From NCBI GenBank assembly GCA_002372235.1, contig DFJI01000024.1:1878-12006 (forward strand): a stretch of 10,129 nt of DNA, read 5' to 3'. The position numbers and the translations under genes are program-made. The number at the start of each line of letters is the position of its first letter. The first letter of the stretch is position 1. Below the pieces are notes generated by a model that saw only the letters and a program-made list of their open reading frames with translations, did not search any database and was not told the origin of the DNA. This document shows positions 1 through 7,500 of this stretch, in pieces. The DNA comes from Prevotella sp. UBA3675. Its GTDB lineage: Bacteria; Bacteroidota; Bacteroidia; Bacteroidales; Bacteroidaceae.

Positions 1-154
1 CCCCCGACACGTCGGAATACCATTGACCAACAAGTTCGCTGTTCGCTCCTGATTCAGGAGAAGGATTGTCGTCGTTGTCCGACGAACACGATGTGAATAC
101 ACTTGCGCCGCTGATGAGGATGGCGGCGAGCACCCATTGCATGATTCTTCTCAT
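1..154 (-). CDS. Lipoprotein of unknown function, 5' end only (runs off the window)
   Basis: The 51 visible codons begin at the ATG at 154-152 and stay open to the window edge. The product starts with Arg-Arg and a hydrophobic stretch (residues 7-20) leading to a lipobox-like FTSC with the probable lipidated Cys at residue 23. The following CSSDNDDNP is acidic, like the surface-export signals known for Bacteroidota lipoproteins, so an outer-membrane and possibly surface location is inferred. The last visible residues, ELVGQWYSDVSG, resemble the first strand of lipocalin-like Prevotella lipoproteins, but too little is present to assign a family. The gene lies 70 bp downstream of the clostripain gene on the same strand with no clear terminator between them, so co-transcription is plausible. 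Its signal peptide is nearly identical at DNA level to that of the clostripain. Confidence 0.75.
   Translation of the reverse strand, partial: MRRIMQWVLAAILISGASVFTSCSSDNDDNPSPESGANSELVGQWYSDVSG
66..137 (-). repeat. Signal-peptide DNA block, copy 1 (pairs with 1678-1749)
   Basis: Aligned base by base at a constant offset of 1612, this block matches 1678-1749 at 66 of 72 positions, including an uninterrupted 36-bp identity (76-111 with 1688-1723). It encodes the end of the hydrophobic core, the lipobox and the acidic start of the mature lipoprotein, in the same reading frame in both genes. Flanking sequence is unrelated. Confidence 0.9.
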
Positions 155-224
155 AATGCTTTATTTGATATAAATTCCTAAATGGTTCTACGTCACTTGC
201 TGCTGACGTCGGCGCAGCCGTTCA

Positions 225-1772
225 TTAATATTCGTAATATTCGGTGTAACATTTTGTGTTGGGTTCCTGTCTATTCAGTTTGAGCCAGCGGCTCCAGCCG
301 GTGAGCCGGTCGAAGCGCAACTGGCCGTAGGTGGCGTCGAGGGTGGAACCCCATGGCAGACCGTCGCTGGTCGGCTGGCCGTCGGCAAACAGATAGACTA
401 ATCCGTCGGCATCATAACGGAAGTGCAGGCCATTCTCCACGGTGGTGAAGTGGCCCTGGCAGCCGAGCATCACGCTGAGCGAGACGGTGTGGCCGTTCTC
501 TTCGAGCCACTTGCTCGACTGCTGGAGGGCGAAGTAGTGGTTGTAGGCCTGGTCGGCCAGACCCTCAATCACAGGCCCAAAGTCGTCGGGCAGTGCGGCA
601 GTGAGGCCGATGATGTAGTTCATGAGGTCGTAGGTGGGCTGCTCGTCGTCGACGCGATAGGCGTTGGCGGTGATCGAGTCGATGCGGGTCCGGGCGTAGT
701 CGGTGCCGTTCTGATAGACGTCGACCAGACGGTCGATGAACTTCTTGAGCTCAGCGCCGAAGGCGTCGGCCTCGGCCGAGCGATAGACGCTCATGTCGTG
801 ATAGTGGGGCACGTCCTCGCCATTGTCTTCCTTTTCGGCATCCTTGTCCCAGGCATCGACGCAGAATCGTGCGAAGCGCGTCAGGGCCTGCTCGGGATCG
901 TCGGGGTTGTCCGAGAGGGCGTCGACCAGCTCAGTGTAGTTGCCGCCCGCGCTAGGCACGAGGAAGGTGGAGAGCACGAGGTAGTCGGTCACCGGGGCCA
1001 GTTCGAACTGATATTCGGCCGCGTTCATCAGGCAGGCGTCGCAATAGACGGCGCTGACGTGCACCGAGGCCTGCCGGATGGCCTCGGTGAGGCTCTTGGC
1101 GGTGAAGTGGGCCCGGTTGTGGCCGTCGTCCTTGATGACGCTGCGGGTCTGGCGGGCGGCGGCAGCAGCGACAGGGATTTCCTCGGTGGGCAGATAGCCA
1201 TCGCCGTGGTCGGACAGTACGAGGATATACCTGCGGGCGGGGCGCACCCGCGCTGCCCAGTCGATGAAGCGGGTGAGTGAGTCGGTTCGCGAGATGTCGG
1301 CATTGTCGGGGCCAATGAAATGGGCGGTGATGGTGGCCATCATGTCGGTCTCGGCGACTGTGGGGTCGACGGTGAAGCGGCTGGTCTTCCCGCCATAGGG
1401 GTAGAAGTCCTTAATCCTTTCGACTAAGGCCACCTGGGCCGGGTCGTTGGGGTCGATTTCGGTTTTCAAGTCCCTGTAGCTGTTCTGCAAGTTCTCGAGG
1501 GTCGAGAACTTGTATTGTGCGCAGATGCTCACGTTGCGCCGGTGGTCGGCGTCGGCTTTGAAGAACTGGGCGATGTTATCCATCAGGAAAGCGTCGAGGT
1601 TGCTGCCGCCGTGACCGTAGAAGATGATGGTGTAGTCGGCCAGTTGCTGCTGCGGCTCGTCGGGGTTAATTACTGGGTTGTCGTCGCTGTCCGACGAACA
1701 CGATGTGAATACACTTGCGCCGCAAACGAGGGTGGCGGCGAGCATCCATGTTAATTCATGTAACTTTCTCAT
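225..1772 (-). CDS. Clostripain-family (peptidase C11) cysteine protease, lipoprotein
   Basis: This 515-residue secreted cysteine endopeptidase belongs to the C11 family (clan CD; clostripain, PmC11, fragipain). A signal peptide leads to a lipobox-like FTSC with Cys25, and the acidic stretch after it suggests surface exposure. Family landmarks appear in order: TIIFYGHGGSNLD (residues 48-60) is the first strand and turn; YILVLSDHGDGY carries the catalytic His189; YCDACLM carries the catalytic Cys247. Asp245, two residues before the Cys, matches an acidic S1-pocket residue of PmC11, so cleavage after Arg or Lys is inferred. Family members self-activate by cleaving between the catalytic His and Cys; here R207, R210 or K214 are candidate sites. 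The start ATG (1772-1770) immediately precedes the signal peptide. No strong promoter is seen in the 46 bp up to the LD-carboxypeptidase remnant. Substrate unknown. Confidence 0.9.
   Translation of the reverse strand: MRKLHELTWMLAATLVCGASVFTSCSSDSDDNPVINPDEPQQQLADYTIIFYGHGGSNLDAFLMDNIAQFFKADADHRRNVSICAQYKFSTLENLQNSYRDLKTEIDPNDPAQVALVERIKDFYPYGGKTSRFTVDPTVAETDMMATITAHFIGPDNADISRTDSLTRFIDWAARVRPARRYILVLSDHGDGYLPTEEIPVAAAAARQTRSVIKDDGHNRAHFTAKSLTEAIRQASVHVSAVYCDACLMNAAEYQFELAPVTDYLVLSTFLVPSAGGNYTELVDALSDNPDDPEQALTRFARFCVDAWDKDAEKEDNGEDVPHYHDMSVYRSAEADAFGAELKKFIDRLVDVYQNGTDYARTRIDSITANAYRVDDEQPTYDLMNYIIGLTAALPDDFGPVIEGLADQAYNHYFALQQSSKWLEENGHTVSLSVMLGCQGHFTTVENGLHFRYDADGLVYLFADGQPTSDGLPWGSTLDATYGQLRFDRLTGWSRWLKLNRQEPNTKCYTEYYEY
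1678..1749 (-). repeat. Signal-peptide DNA block, copy 2 (pairs with 66-137)
   Basis: This is the partner of the block at 66-137 and lies in the 5' part of the clostripain gene. Both copies encode a peptide ending GASVFTSCSSD-x-DDNP. The six mismatches fall mainly in a small cluster of hydrophobic-core codons. Similarity ends on both sides, where the two mature proteins become unrelated. Confidence 0.9.
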
Positions 1773-1818
1773 CGTCGTTGTGTTTGATGAAACATTACTA
1801 ATCTTAATTTTAAATTAT

Positions 1819-2030
1819 TTACTTCTTGAATAACTGCTCACTTGCTCCTTCTAAGGAGTATGTCTTTCTCTCTCCCTCGACATTGAATGTCAGGACAGAC
1901 TTCTCGGGGCTGACCTCAAACACACAAGGAGCACCGACCATCATAGGAATGCAACTGTTGCCCCCACGGGGAAGCCGCAGCATACAGGAATGTCATATTC
2001 TGCCAGATGGGCTGTCAGCATTTTCTCCAT
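1819..2030 (-). pseudogene. Frameshifted 3' remnant of an LD-carboxypeptidase (S66) gene
   Basis: Two overlapping minus-strand frames together read like the C-terminus of an S66 LD-carboxypeptidase, a cytoplasmic enzyme that trims muropeptide tetrapeptides during murein recycling. The first frame (from ATG 2030) gives MEKMLTAHLAEYDIPVCCGF then PVG and soon stops. The second frame gives GNSCIPMMVGAPCVFEVSPE and continues to SEQLFKK and the TAA at 1819-1821. The switch is at about 1961-1968. Family members normally have GFPVGH, where the His is catalytic; here that His is missing at the frame switch. A 4-bp loss of a 'CATG' would explain both the missing His and the frameshift (inference). No N-terminal domain or nucleophile-Ser region is visible upstream, so the gene is also truncated. 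The family call rests on these motifs only. Confidence 0.6.
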
Positions 2031-2052
2031 ATCGCATGTATTTTTATAGGTG

Positions 2053-2084
2053 CAAAGTTACTGTAAATCCCCTGCGCACACAAT
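2053..2084 (-). promoter_or_regulatory. Bacteroidota-type promoter candidate upstream of the remnant
   Basis: On the minus strand ATTG (2084-2081) is followed after 20 nt by TAACTTTG (2060-2053), matching the TTTG / TAnnTTTG pattern of the Bacteroidota primary sigma factor with one mismatch in the -33. Transcripts would start near 2047, cross the LD-carboxypeptidase remnant and could supply the clostripain gene, which has no good promoter of its own. It may be the original promoter of the decayed gene, or a chance match inside its reading frame. Confidence 0.45.
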
Positions 2085-2174
2085 AGCAGAAACGAATGAG
2101 CAAGTCTGTTGAAATAAATAAGCAAAAATAAAATTGGCTTTTACCTCCCTCATAGCAAATCAGCAATCGCATAA

Positions 2175-2205
2175 GCAAAACAAAAGCCCCGCCGAAAGGC
2201 AGGGC
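2175..2205 (-). terminator. Intrinsic terminator of the AraC-type regulator gene
   Basis: Read on the minus strand, GCCCTGCC (2205-2198), a TTTC loop (2197-2194) and GGCGGGGC (2193-2186) form an 8-bp stem with one U-G wobble. It is followed directly by the T-rich stretch TTTTGTTTTGC. It sits 52 nt past the regulator stop codon. The wobble pairs only on the minus-strand RNA, which fits leftward transcription. It separates the regulator from the remnant and clostripain genes. Confidence 0.85.
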
Positions 2206-2257
2206 AAGAGGAGGTATCAGGGCTATCAGAAATGAGGTTCTGCCGCCGTACGGAAAG

Positions 2258-3820
2258 TTATCTCCGGCGATACTCGGAAGGGGTAAGGTTGTAACGAGCC
2301 TTGAAGTCGTGGTTGAAAGTGGTAGCGCGGCTGAAACCGGAGGCACTGGCCGCGTCGGCCACCTTCATGTCTGTAGTTGTGAGAAGGTGACAGGCATACT
2401 CCAAGCGGCAGTCGCGCACGAAATCAGCTACAGAATCATAGTCGCTGCCCTGTGCAAAGGCGTTGCCCACCTGTACGGCAGTAAGACCATAGCGGCTGCA
2501 GACCGCTTGCCGGTCGAACTTCGGGTCGAGGTAAAGCCGCTTCTCCCGGATGTCATCATAGAGGTACTGGAATAGAGCATCCGCAGAAAAGCTTTTCAAA
2601 TCAACAGGATGCGGCACTGTCTCTCCTTCACTTTCCACGAAGTGTGCCAGCATGGACTGGTGCATCTGCTCGTAGCGTTCCTTATATCTGATGGCTTCGT
2701 CAATCAATTTAACCAAGCCACGGTTCTTCATGTTGATAATCCTGTTCTTGGCGAATACATACGCGGCAAACAGCAATGCAAAGAGCAGTGAGCAGACAGC
2801 AGCAATGGCGACTATCGTCATCTGACGGCTGTGTACCTCGGACTCTTGTCGTTTTAACTGCTGCTCAAGGGCATCGTAGCGGGCGCGGTGCTCGCGCGTC
2901 TCGGCATCGCGCACGATGTTCTCCAACCGCTCGAAAGTGACGTACATGTCGTCAGACTGTCCCAATGCGGCGTAGGCAGTAGCAATGAAGTTCTCGCCCT
3001 GTGAGCGGTAGAAACGGATATATTCCTCGCGCCTCGATGCTGGTGGTTCGCGGTAGGTGCCGTCATGGTACTTGTCGGGGTGATGCTCGTAATCGTTGAG
3101 CAAGGTGACGATGCGCCGGGCCAGTGGCAACACCTCTGCCGCCTGCCCCTTGGAAATCATTACCCCGGCTTTGCGCTTCAGGGCAATGACGAGGGCATCG
3201 AGTTCGTTGAACTTCAGCTCCCCATCGGAGAGTGCAACGATTGTCCTATCCATCATCGCCATGCCCTCGCTCTCCTGTCCCATATAGCACAGCGCGGCTC
3301 CAATCTCCGCTTCGCCTCGAAGGGCCTCGGTCTCGGCCCCCTGCCTGCGGCATACTTCCACCAGCTGGCGTGAACGCCGAAGCCAGAGTGTAGTGTCCTT
3401 CTGACAACGCGCCACGTAAGCCAATATCTCCAGTACATCTTGCTGTCTTTCGAGACTATTCTTTATGGAGTCGTGCCTGATGAGCTGTTCGCCAATAATA
3501 CGGGCGGTGTCGAGCCGTGCGCCGGGTGTCCAATGCATCAGTGAGTCGAGCCTTTCGCCCGCTTGTGTCTGGCTGTAGATACGCGCACGGTTCTTGTCGG
3601 CTCGCCAAGAGCTCATGTTTCCGACTATAACCGCCGAATCGACAATCTGTAATGCCCGCACGGGATCGTAGCCGTAAACCGCAATCGCTTTCTGCTCGGT
3701 ATAGAGTGTATCATGAGGCAGCCGTGACTGTACCATGCCCTGTTTCCCATCTGTACATCCAGTTATGGATAGCACAATGGCCGCTACTATTATTATATAT
3801 GTATAGAGTCTCTTTGCCAT
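2258..3820 (-). CDS. Membrane-spanning AraC-type transcriptional regulator with helical sensor domain
   Basis: The product is 520 residues from the ATG at 3820-3818. Residues 5-20 are hydrophobic and lead to ITGC22, a possible lipobox or signal anchor. Residues 23-330 are helix-rich, consistent with divergent TPR-like repeats on the periplasmic side. Residues 335-356 form a clear membrane segment, followed by a basic, coiled-coil-prone linker (about 357-395). The last ~60 residues are an AraC-type helix-turn-helix: VADAASASGFSRATTFNHDF and then NLTPSEYR, matching the family signature. Such one-component membrane regulators are common in Bacteroidales and are thought to pass an extracytoplasmic signal to DNA; the ligand is unknown. 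An in-frame ATG 45 bp upstream (3865) is rejected because it lies upstream of the likely promoter. The gene diverges from the rhamnosidase, which makes that gene a possible target by position only. Confidence 0.85.
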   Translation of the reverse strand: MAKRLYTYIIIVAAIVLSITGCTDGKQGMVQSRLPHDTLYTEQKAIAVYGYDPVRALQIVDSAVIVGNMSSWRADKNRARIYSQTQAGERLDSLMHWTPGARLDTARIIGEQLIRHDSIKNSLERQQDVLEILAYVARCQKDTTLWLRRSRQLVEVCRRQGAETEALRGEAEIGAALCYMGQESEGMAMMDRTIVALSDGELKFNELDALVIALKRKAGVMISKGQAAEVLPLARRIVTLLNDYEHHPDKYHDGTYREPPASRREEYIRFYRSQGENFIATAYAALGQSDDMYVTFERLENIVRDAETREHRARYDALEQQLKRQESEVHSRQMTIVAIAAVCSLLFALLFAAYVFAKNRIINMKNRGLVKLIDEAIRYKERYEQMHQSMLAHFVESEGETVPHPVDLKSFSADALFQYLYDDIREKRLYLDPKFDRQAVCSRYGLTAVQVGNAFAQGSDYDSVADFVRDCRLEYACHLLTTTDMKVADAASASGFSRATTFNHDFKARYNLTPSEYRRR

Positions 3821-3830
3821 AATTCGTGTG

Positions 3831-3838
3831 CAAAGGTA
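3831..3838 (-). promoter_or_regulatory. -7 element of the regulator gene (TACCTTTG)
   Basis: The minus strand carries TACCTTTG followed by CA, a full match to TAnnTTTG. Only 10 nt separate it from the ATG at 3820, so the 5' UTR would be a few bases and the mRNA nearly leaderless. A TTTG occurs upstream but with a spacing of 24 nt, too long for a good -33. The position decides the start codon choice for the regulator. Confidence 0.6.
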
Positions 3839-4047
3839 CTCAATTTCCGCCGAAAAACCTAACAAAGGTTCTTTTGTGTGAAGATTTGTTTATGATTTTA
3901 ACAGTTACTCGCGCGAGAATGGCGCGGAAGTCAGGAAATGTTCATTGGGTCGGAAATATGAGAGTATTGGGCTGTTCTGCAACAGGTTGATTGTCAGGAG
4001 GTTATAAAATACTAAAGATTTAAGTCGCTCATAATCAGAAGGTTTCT

Positions 4048-4167
4048 GCGATTTAGGCTGTGTCACGATGCGGTTGAGGATAGATGGTCACGCGATTTAG
4101 GCTATATCGCTGAACAATCTAACCTAAATCGTGACGTGATGTTCCCAAGAACATGTCGCGATTTTGG
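4048..4167. repeat. Cluster of CGATTTAGG direct and inverted repeats with hairpins
   Basis: GCGATTTAGGCT occurs exactly at 4048-4059 and 4092-4103. The core CGATTTAGG recurs inverted at 4123-4131, and a degenerate GCGATTTTGG lies at 4158-4167. GTCACGCGATTTAGG (4087-4101) pairs with CCTAAATCGTGAC (4123-4135) as a 13-bp stem with a 2-nt bulge and a 21-nt loop. Just downstream ATGTTC-CCAA-GAACAT (4139-4154) is a 6-bp perfect inverted repeat. It could be an operator array, an intergenic repeat element or a folded RNA; the sequence does not decide. Confidence 0.65.
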
Positions 4168-4394
4168 ATGAAACTCGGCATCGTTTAGCCGCGAGAAGGG
4201 TAGGAAACGGCTTTCGCTGAACAGGAAAATGAGCAAAATAGCGGCTGATAATTGGCGAAAATGCGAGATATAGAACAAAGAATTCTGAAATTGAACACCG
4301 TTCCTCGGGAGCTGCGGAGGCTCGAAAGGCGATTTTTTCTCCAGAATGCAGATTTTCGTGGTAGTTTTTTCGGACCTGCCTTTTAACAGATTTA

Positions 4395-4411
4395 CTTAAA
4401 GACCCTTAAAG
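4395..4411 (+). promoter_or_regulatory. Phased direct repeat CTTAAAG-N3-CTTAAAG upstream of the rhamnosidase promoter
   Basis: CTTAAAG is repeated at 4395-4401 and 4405-4411, exactly 10 bp apart, so both copies face the same side of the helix. The repeat ends 15 bp before the -33 TTTG, which is where an activator touching RNA polymerase would bind. The divergent AraC-type regulator is an obvious candidate binder, but nothing in the sequence links the two. The motif is AT-rich and short, so chance is possible. Confidence 0.35.
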
Positions 4412-4426
4412 TTTTCTTTTCGTACC

Positions 4427-4458
4427 TTTGCATTTCTCATGTTTATTTCGTATCTTTG
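4427..4458 (+). promoter_or_regulatory. Rhamnosidase promoter: TTTG-N20-TATCTTTG
   Basis: TTTG (4427-4430), a 20-nt spacer and TATCTTTG (4451-4458) fit the Bacteroidota -33/-7 consensus. The same TTTG is the end of another complete -7 box, TACCTTTG (4423-4430), so the upstream box may either be a second promoter or act only as the -33. Transcription is expected to start near 4462-4465, giving a 5' leader of roughly 55 nt before the ATG at 4519. Confidence 0.75.
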
Positions 4459-4462
4459 TCGC

Positions 4463-4504
4463 ATGAAAGGTGTGTGCACTTTTCAATCGCTAAAACGAAG
4501 CTAA
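4463..4504 (+). CDS. Possible 13-codon upstream ORF in the rhamnosidase leader
   Basis: An ATG at 4463 lies at or within a few bases of the expected transcription start and opens a frame encoding MKGVCTFQSLKRS, ending at TAA 4502-4504, 14 nt before the rhamnosidase ATG. If the transcript begins at or just before the ATG it could be translated as a leaderless ORF. There is no run of regulatory codons typical of attenuation, and a frame this short arises readily by chance. Confidence 0.2.
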   Translation: MKGVCTFQSLKRS

Positions 4505-4518
4505 CTAATCTAAAAAAT

Positions 4519-7500
4519 ATGAGACGAATAATATTGACGGTGGCAGCCCTCCTGCTGAGCGTAGGAGCTGCGGTGGCCCAACAGACATTGCAGTGGCCTG
4601 AGGTGACAAGGGAAATGAAACCCGGCGCTCGCTGGTGGTGGATGGGCTCGGCTGTAGATGCCGCCAGCCTGCAATGGAACATCGGACAGTATGCCCAGAC
4701 GGGCATCGGCACGCTGGAGATTACACCCATCTACGGCGTGAAGGGCAACGAGAGCCATGAGCTGAACTACCTGTCGGCTGAGTGGATGAACGCACTCAAG
4801 GTGTGTCAGGAAACAGGCGATGCTCAGGGCGTTGACATCGACATGAACGGTGGTACGGGATGGCCCTTCGGCGGACCGATGATTACCGTGAACGATGCTG
4901 CCGGAAAACTGGTGACTAAGAATGAGACAATGACCGCTGACGGCACTACGGAACTGACCTTCAACGTGCAGTCGCCCGAAGGCAGCGCTCCGCTGAACAG
5001 GGTGATGGCCTACAGGCAGGATGCCGAAGGGGTGGTGGATGTGACATCCTACGTGAGTGGCAACACGCTCCGGTGGACGGCTCCTGCAGGGCAGTGGCTC
5101 CTGCTGGCCATCTACAACGGTCACACGCTGCAGCAGGTGAAGCGGGCCGCACCTGGCGGTGAGGGCTATGTGCTCGACCATTACAATGCCGATGCCGTGG
5201 CGCGCTATCTGGCTTATTTCGATTCGCATTTCTCAGCCGCCAATGCCCGTTGGCCCCACTCTTTCTTCAATGACAGCTATGAGGTCTATGGTGCCGACTG
5301 GACACCGCAGATGTTCAGCGAGTTCGAGAAGTATCGCGGCTATAAGCTGGAGGAGCACATGGACCAACTTTTAGGCTTGGGCAAGCGCAAGGATACGGGC
5401 AATCAGGTGCTGGCCGACTACCGACAGACCCTCTCCGACATGCTGCTCAACAACTTCACCCGTCAGTGGACTGCCTGGGCCCACGGACATGGAGTGACCA
5501 CGCGCAATCAGGGACACGGCTCGCCCGGCAATCTCATCGACTTCTATGCTGCCGTGGATATACCTGAGATTGAGGGGTTCGGCATCACCGACTTCAAGAT
5601 TAAGGGACTGCGCACCGATCCCGGCTTCACCAGCAAGAACCTGAGCGACCTGGCCACACTGAAGTATGCCTCGAGTGCCGCTCACGTCACGGGCAAGAAG
5701 ATGACATCGAGTGAGACCTTCACCTGGCTGACCGAGCATTTCCGCACTTCTCTGTCGCAAATGAAGCCAGAGGTGGACCTCATGTTCGTGGCAGGCGTGA
5801 ACCACATCTTCTTTCATGGCACCACCTATACGCCGCAGCATGCAGCGTGGCCCGGCTGGAAGTTCTATGCTTCCATCGACATGAGCCCCACGAACAGCAT
5901 CTGGCGCGATGCGCCTTCGTTCATGGAGTATGCCACGCGCTGCCAGAGCTTCCTGCAAATGGGCGAGCCCGACAACGACCTGCTGGTCTATGCTCCCTTC
6001 CAGGATGCCATGCACAAGAACACGGGAGTGAATGCCGCACGACTGCAGCTCTTCGACATCAACACGCTGTCAGACAAGATTCCCTCGATGGTGACGTGTG
6101 TGAAGAACGTGGAGGCCGCCGGACTGGACTGCGACTTCATCAGCGATCAGCTGCTGCTCACGACGACGTTTACCGACGGCATGCTGCAGACGGCTGCCGG
6201 TACGCGCTATCGCGGACTGATTGTACCTGTCTCGACGAATATCCCTGCCAACGTGCAGGCGCATCTCGACCAACTGAAGGAGCAGGGGGCGGTCATCGTG
6301 TATAAGAACGATGCAGCCTCAGTGGCCTCGTTTGGCGTGCCGGGCGAGGAGCTGCGCACGCAACTCGGACTGCGCGTCATTCGCAGGAAGAGCGATGCCG
6401 GACACCACTACTTCGTGGCCAATCTCTCGCCGAACGACGTGGCAGGCATGGTGTCGCTGGCCGTACCGTTCGTAGATGTTGCCCTCTTCAATCCCATGAC
6501 AGGCCATGTGAGCAAGGCTTACACGGAGAACGGGAAGGTGTGGATTGCATTGAAATCGGGCGAATCGGTCATTCTGCAGGCCACGAACACGGCTCTTGCT
6601 TTAGATAAGACCGACGTGCCGGTGGTGGAGATGCAAGGCATCGACGTGGCGGGCAACTGGACACTGAGCTTCACCGACGACAGCTATCCTGCCGACCGTC
6701 TGGGCCACTACAACCTGGACAAGCTCTCAACCTGGGAACAGCTGGATGCCGCTACAGCCGAAGCTATGGGTACGGGCATCTATGAGACAAGCTTCAGCGT
6801 GGATGCCAAACTGCTGGCAATGGCCAACGGAGGCATGCGAATCAGGCTGGGCGATGTGCGCGAGAGTGCGCGCGTGTATATAAATAATGTGTATGTCGGC
6901 TGCGCATGGAGCGCCCCCTTCGAGCTCGATGTCACGGGACTGCTGCACGAGGGCGACAATGCCCTGCGCATAGAGGTGACCAATCTGCCTGCCAACCGCA
7001 TACGCAAGATGGACATTGACGGCACGGACTGGCGCATTTTCAAGGATGTGAACATTCTCGCTGTGGTCAACGGAAATACCAGTCAGGCAGGTGTGACCTA
7101 CGAACAGTGGGCGCTCGTTCCGTCGGGACTGAACAGTAAGGTGCAGCTCGTGCCGTTGCGTCGGCAGGCTACGGAGCTGACGGCTGAGCTCACGGGCTTC
7201 ACCCAGCAGGCTGCAGACTACTATCCCGTTTACCGGCTGGCGACACCCTCGGGACAGCAGGTGACCGCCCTGACTGCCACCGATGCCGCAGGTGCCGCCT
7301 TCACGGGCTATAGCTTCGATGCCGGACAGGCACTCCTCACCGTGACCGGTGCGGCAGCGGGCTACGTGGAATTCTCGGCCACCGATGCTGGCGGAGGCAC
7401 GAGCACAACCTATCTGCACGCCTATGGTCCGTACGATCAGCAGCGGCTGCTTGACTTCACGCAAGATGCCGCTCCCGACTGCGGCTGGCAGGTGATGGGC

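Larger units (their letters stand above)
3839..4426 (+). other. Long intergenic region between divergent genes, no convincing gene
   Basis: No open frame here looks like a protein. The longest plausible short frame, a 32-codon ORF from ATG 3892 to a stop ending at 3990, has no recognisable motif or promoter. The stretch holds a perfect 10-bp palindrome CTCGCGCGAG (3908-3917), the CGATTTAGG repeat cluster (4048-4167), and near its right end a phased direct repeat (4395-4411). From about 4170 to 4390 I see AT-leaning sequence with T-runs (for example near 4333 and 4364) and nothing I can assign. Confidence 0.6.

Noticed and set aside
196..220. Possible terminator after the clostripain gene
   Set aside because: Only a 5-bp GCTGC/GCAGC stem with a 10-nt loop is available and the flanks lack a T-run on the minus strand.
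423..1280. 285-codon open frame on the plus strand
   Set aside because: It is antisense to the clostripain gene and Val/Gly-rich. The catalytic motifs are in the minus-strand frame.
1826..2086. 86-codon plus-strand frame in the gap upstream of the clostripain gene
   Set aside because: It overlaps, in antisense, the LD-carboxypeptidase remnant, which has recognisable family sequence. The plus-strand peptide has none.
3821..3865. 15-residue N-terminal extension of the AraC-type regulator
   Set aside because: It would start upstream of the TACCTTTG -7 element, and the signal-anchor sequence begins naturally at the ATG at 3820.
3892..3990. 32-codon ORF in the intergenic region
   Set aside because: It has no promoter, no ribosome-binding signal and no recognisable motif, and its length is within chance expectation.
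4048..4167. CRISPR-like array
   Set aside because: There are only two exact 12-bp repeats, one copy is inverted, spacing is irregular and no cas genes are present.
4456..4518. 21-residue N-terminal extension of the rhamnosidase
   Set aside because: It would begin at a TTG inside the -7 promoter element and would bury a normal signal peptide behind a charged leader.
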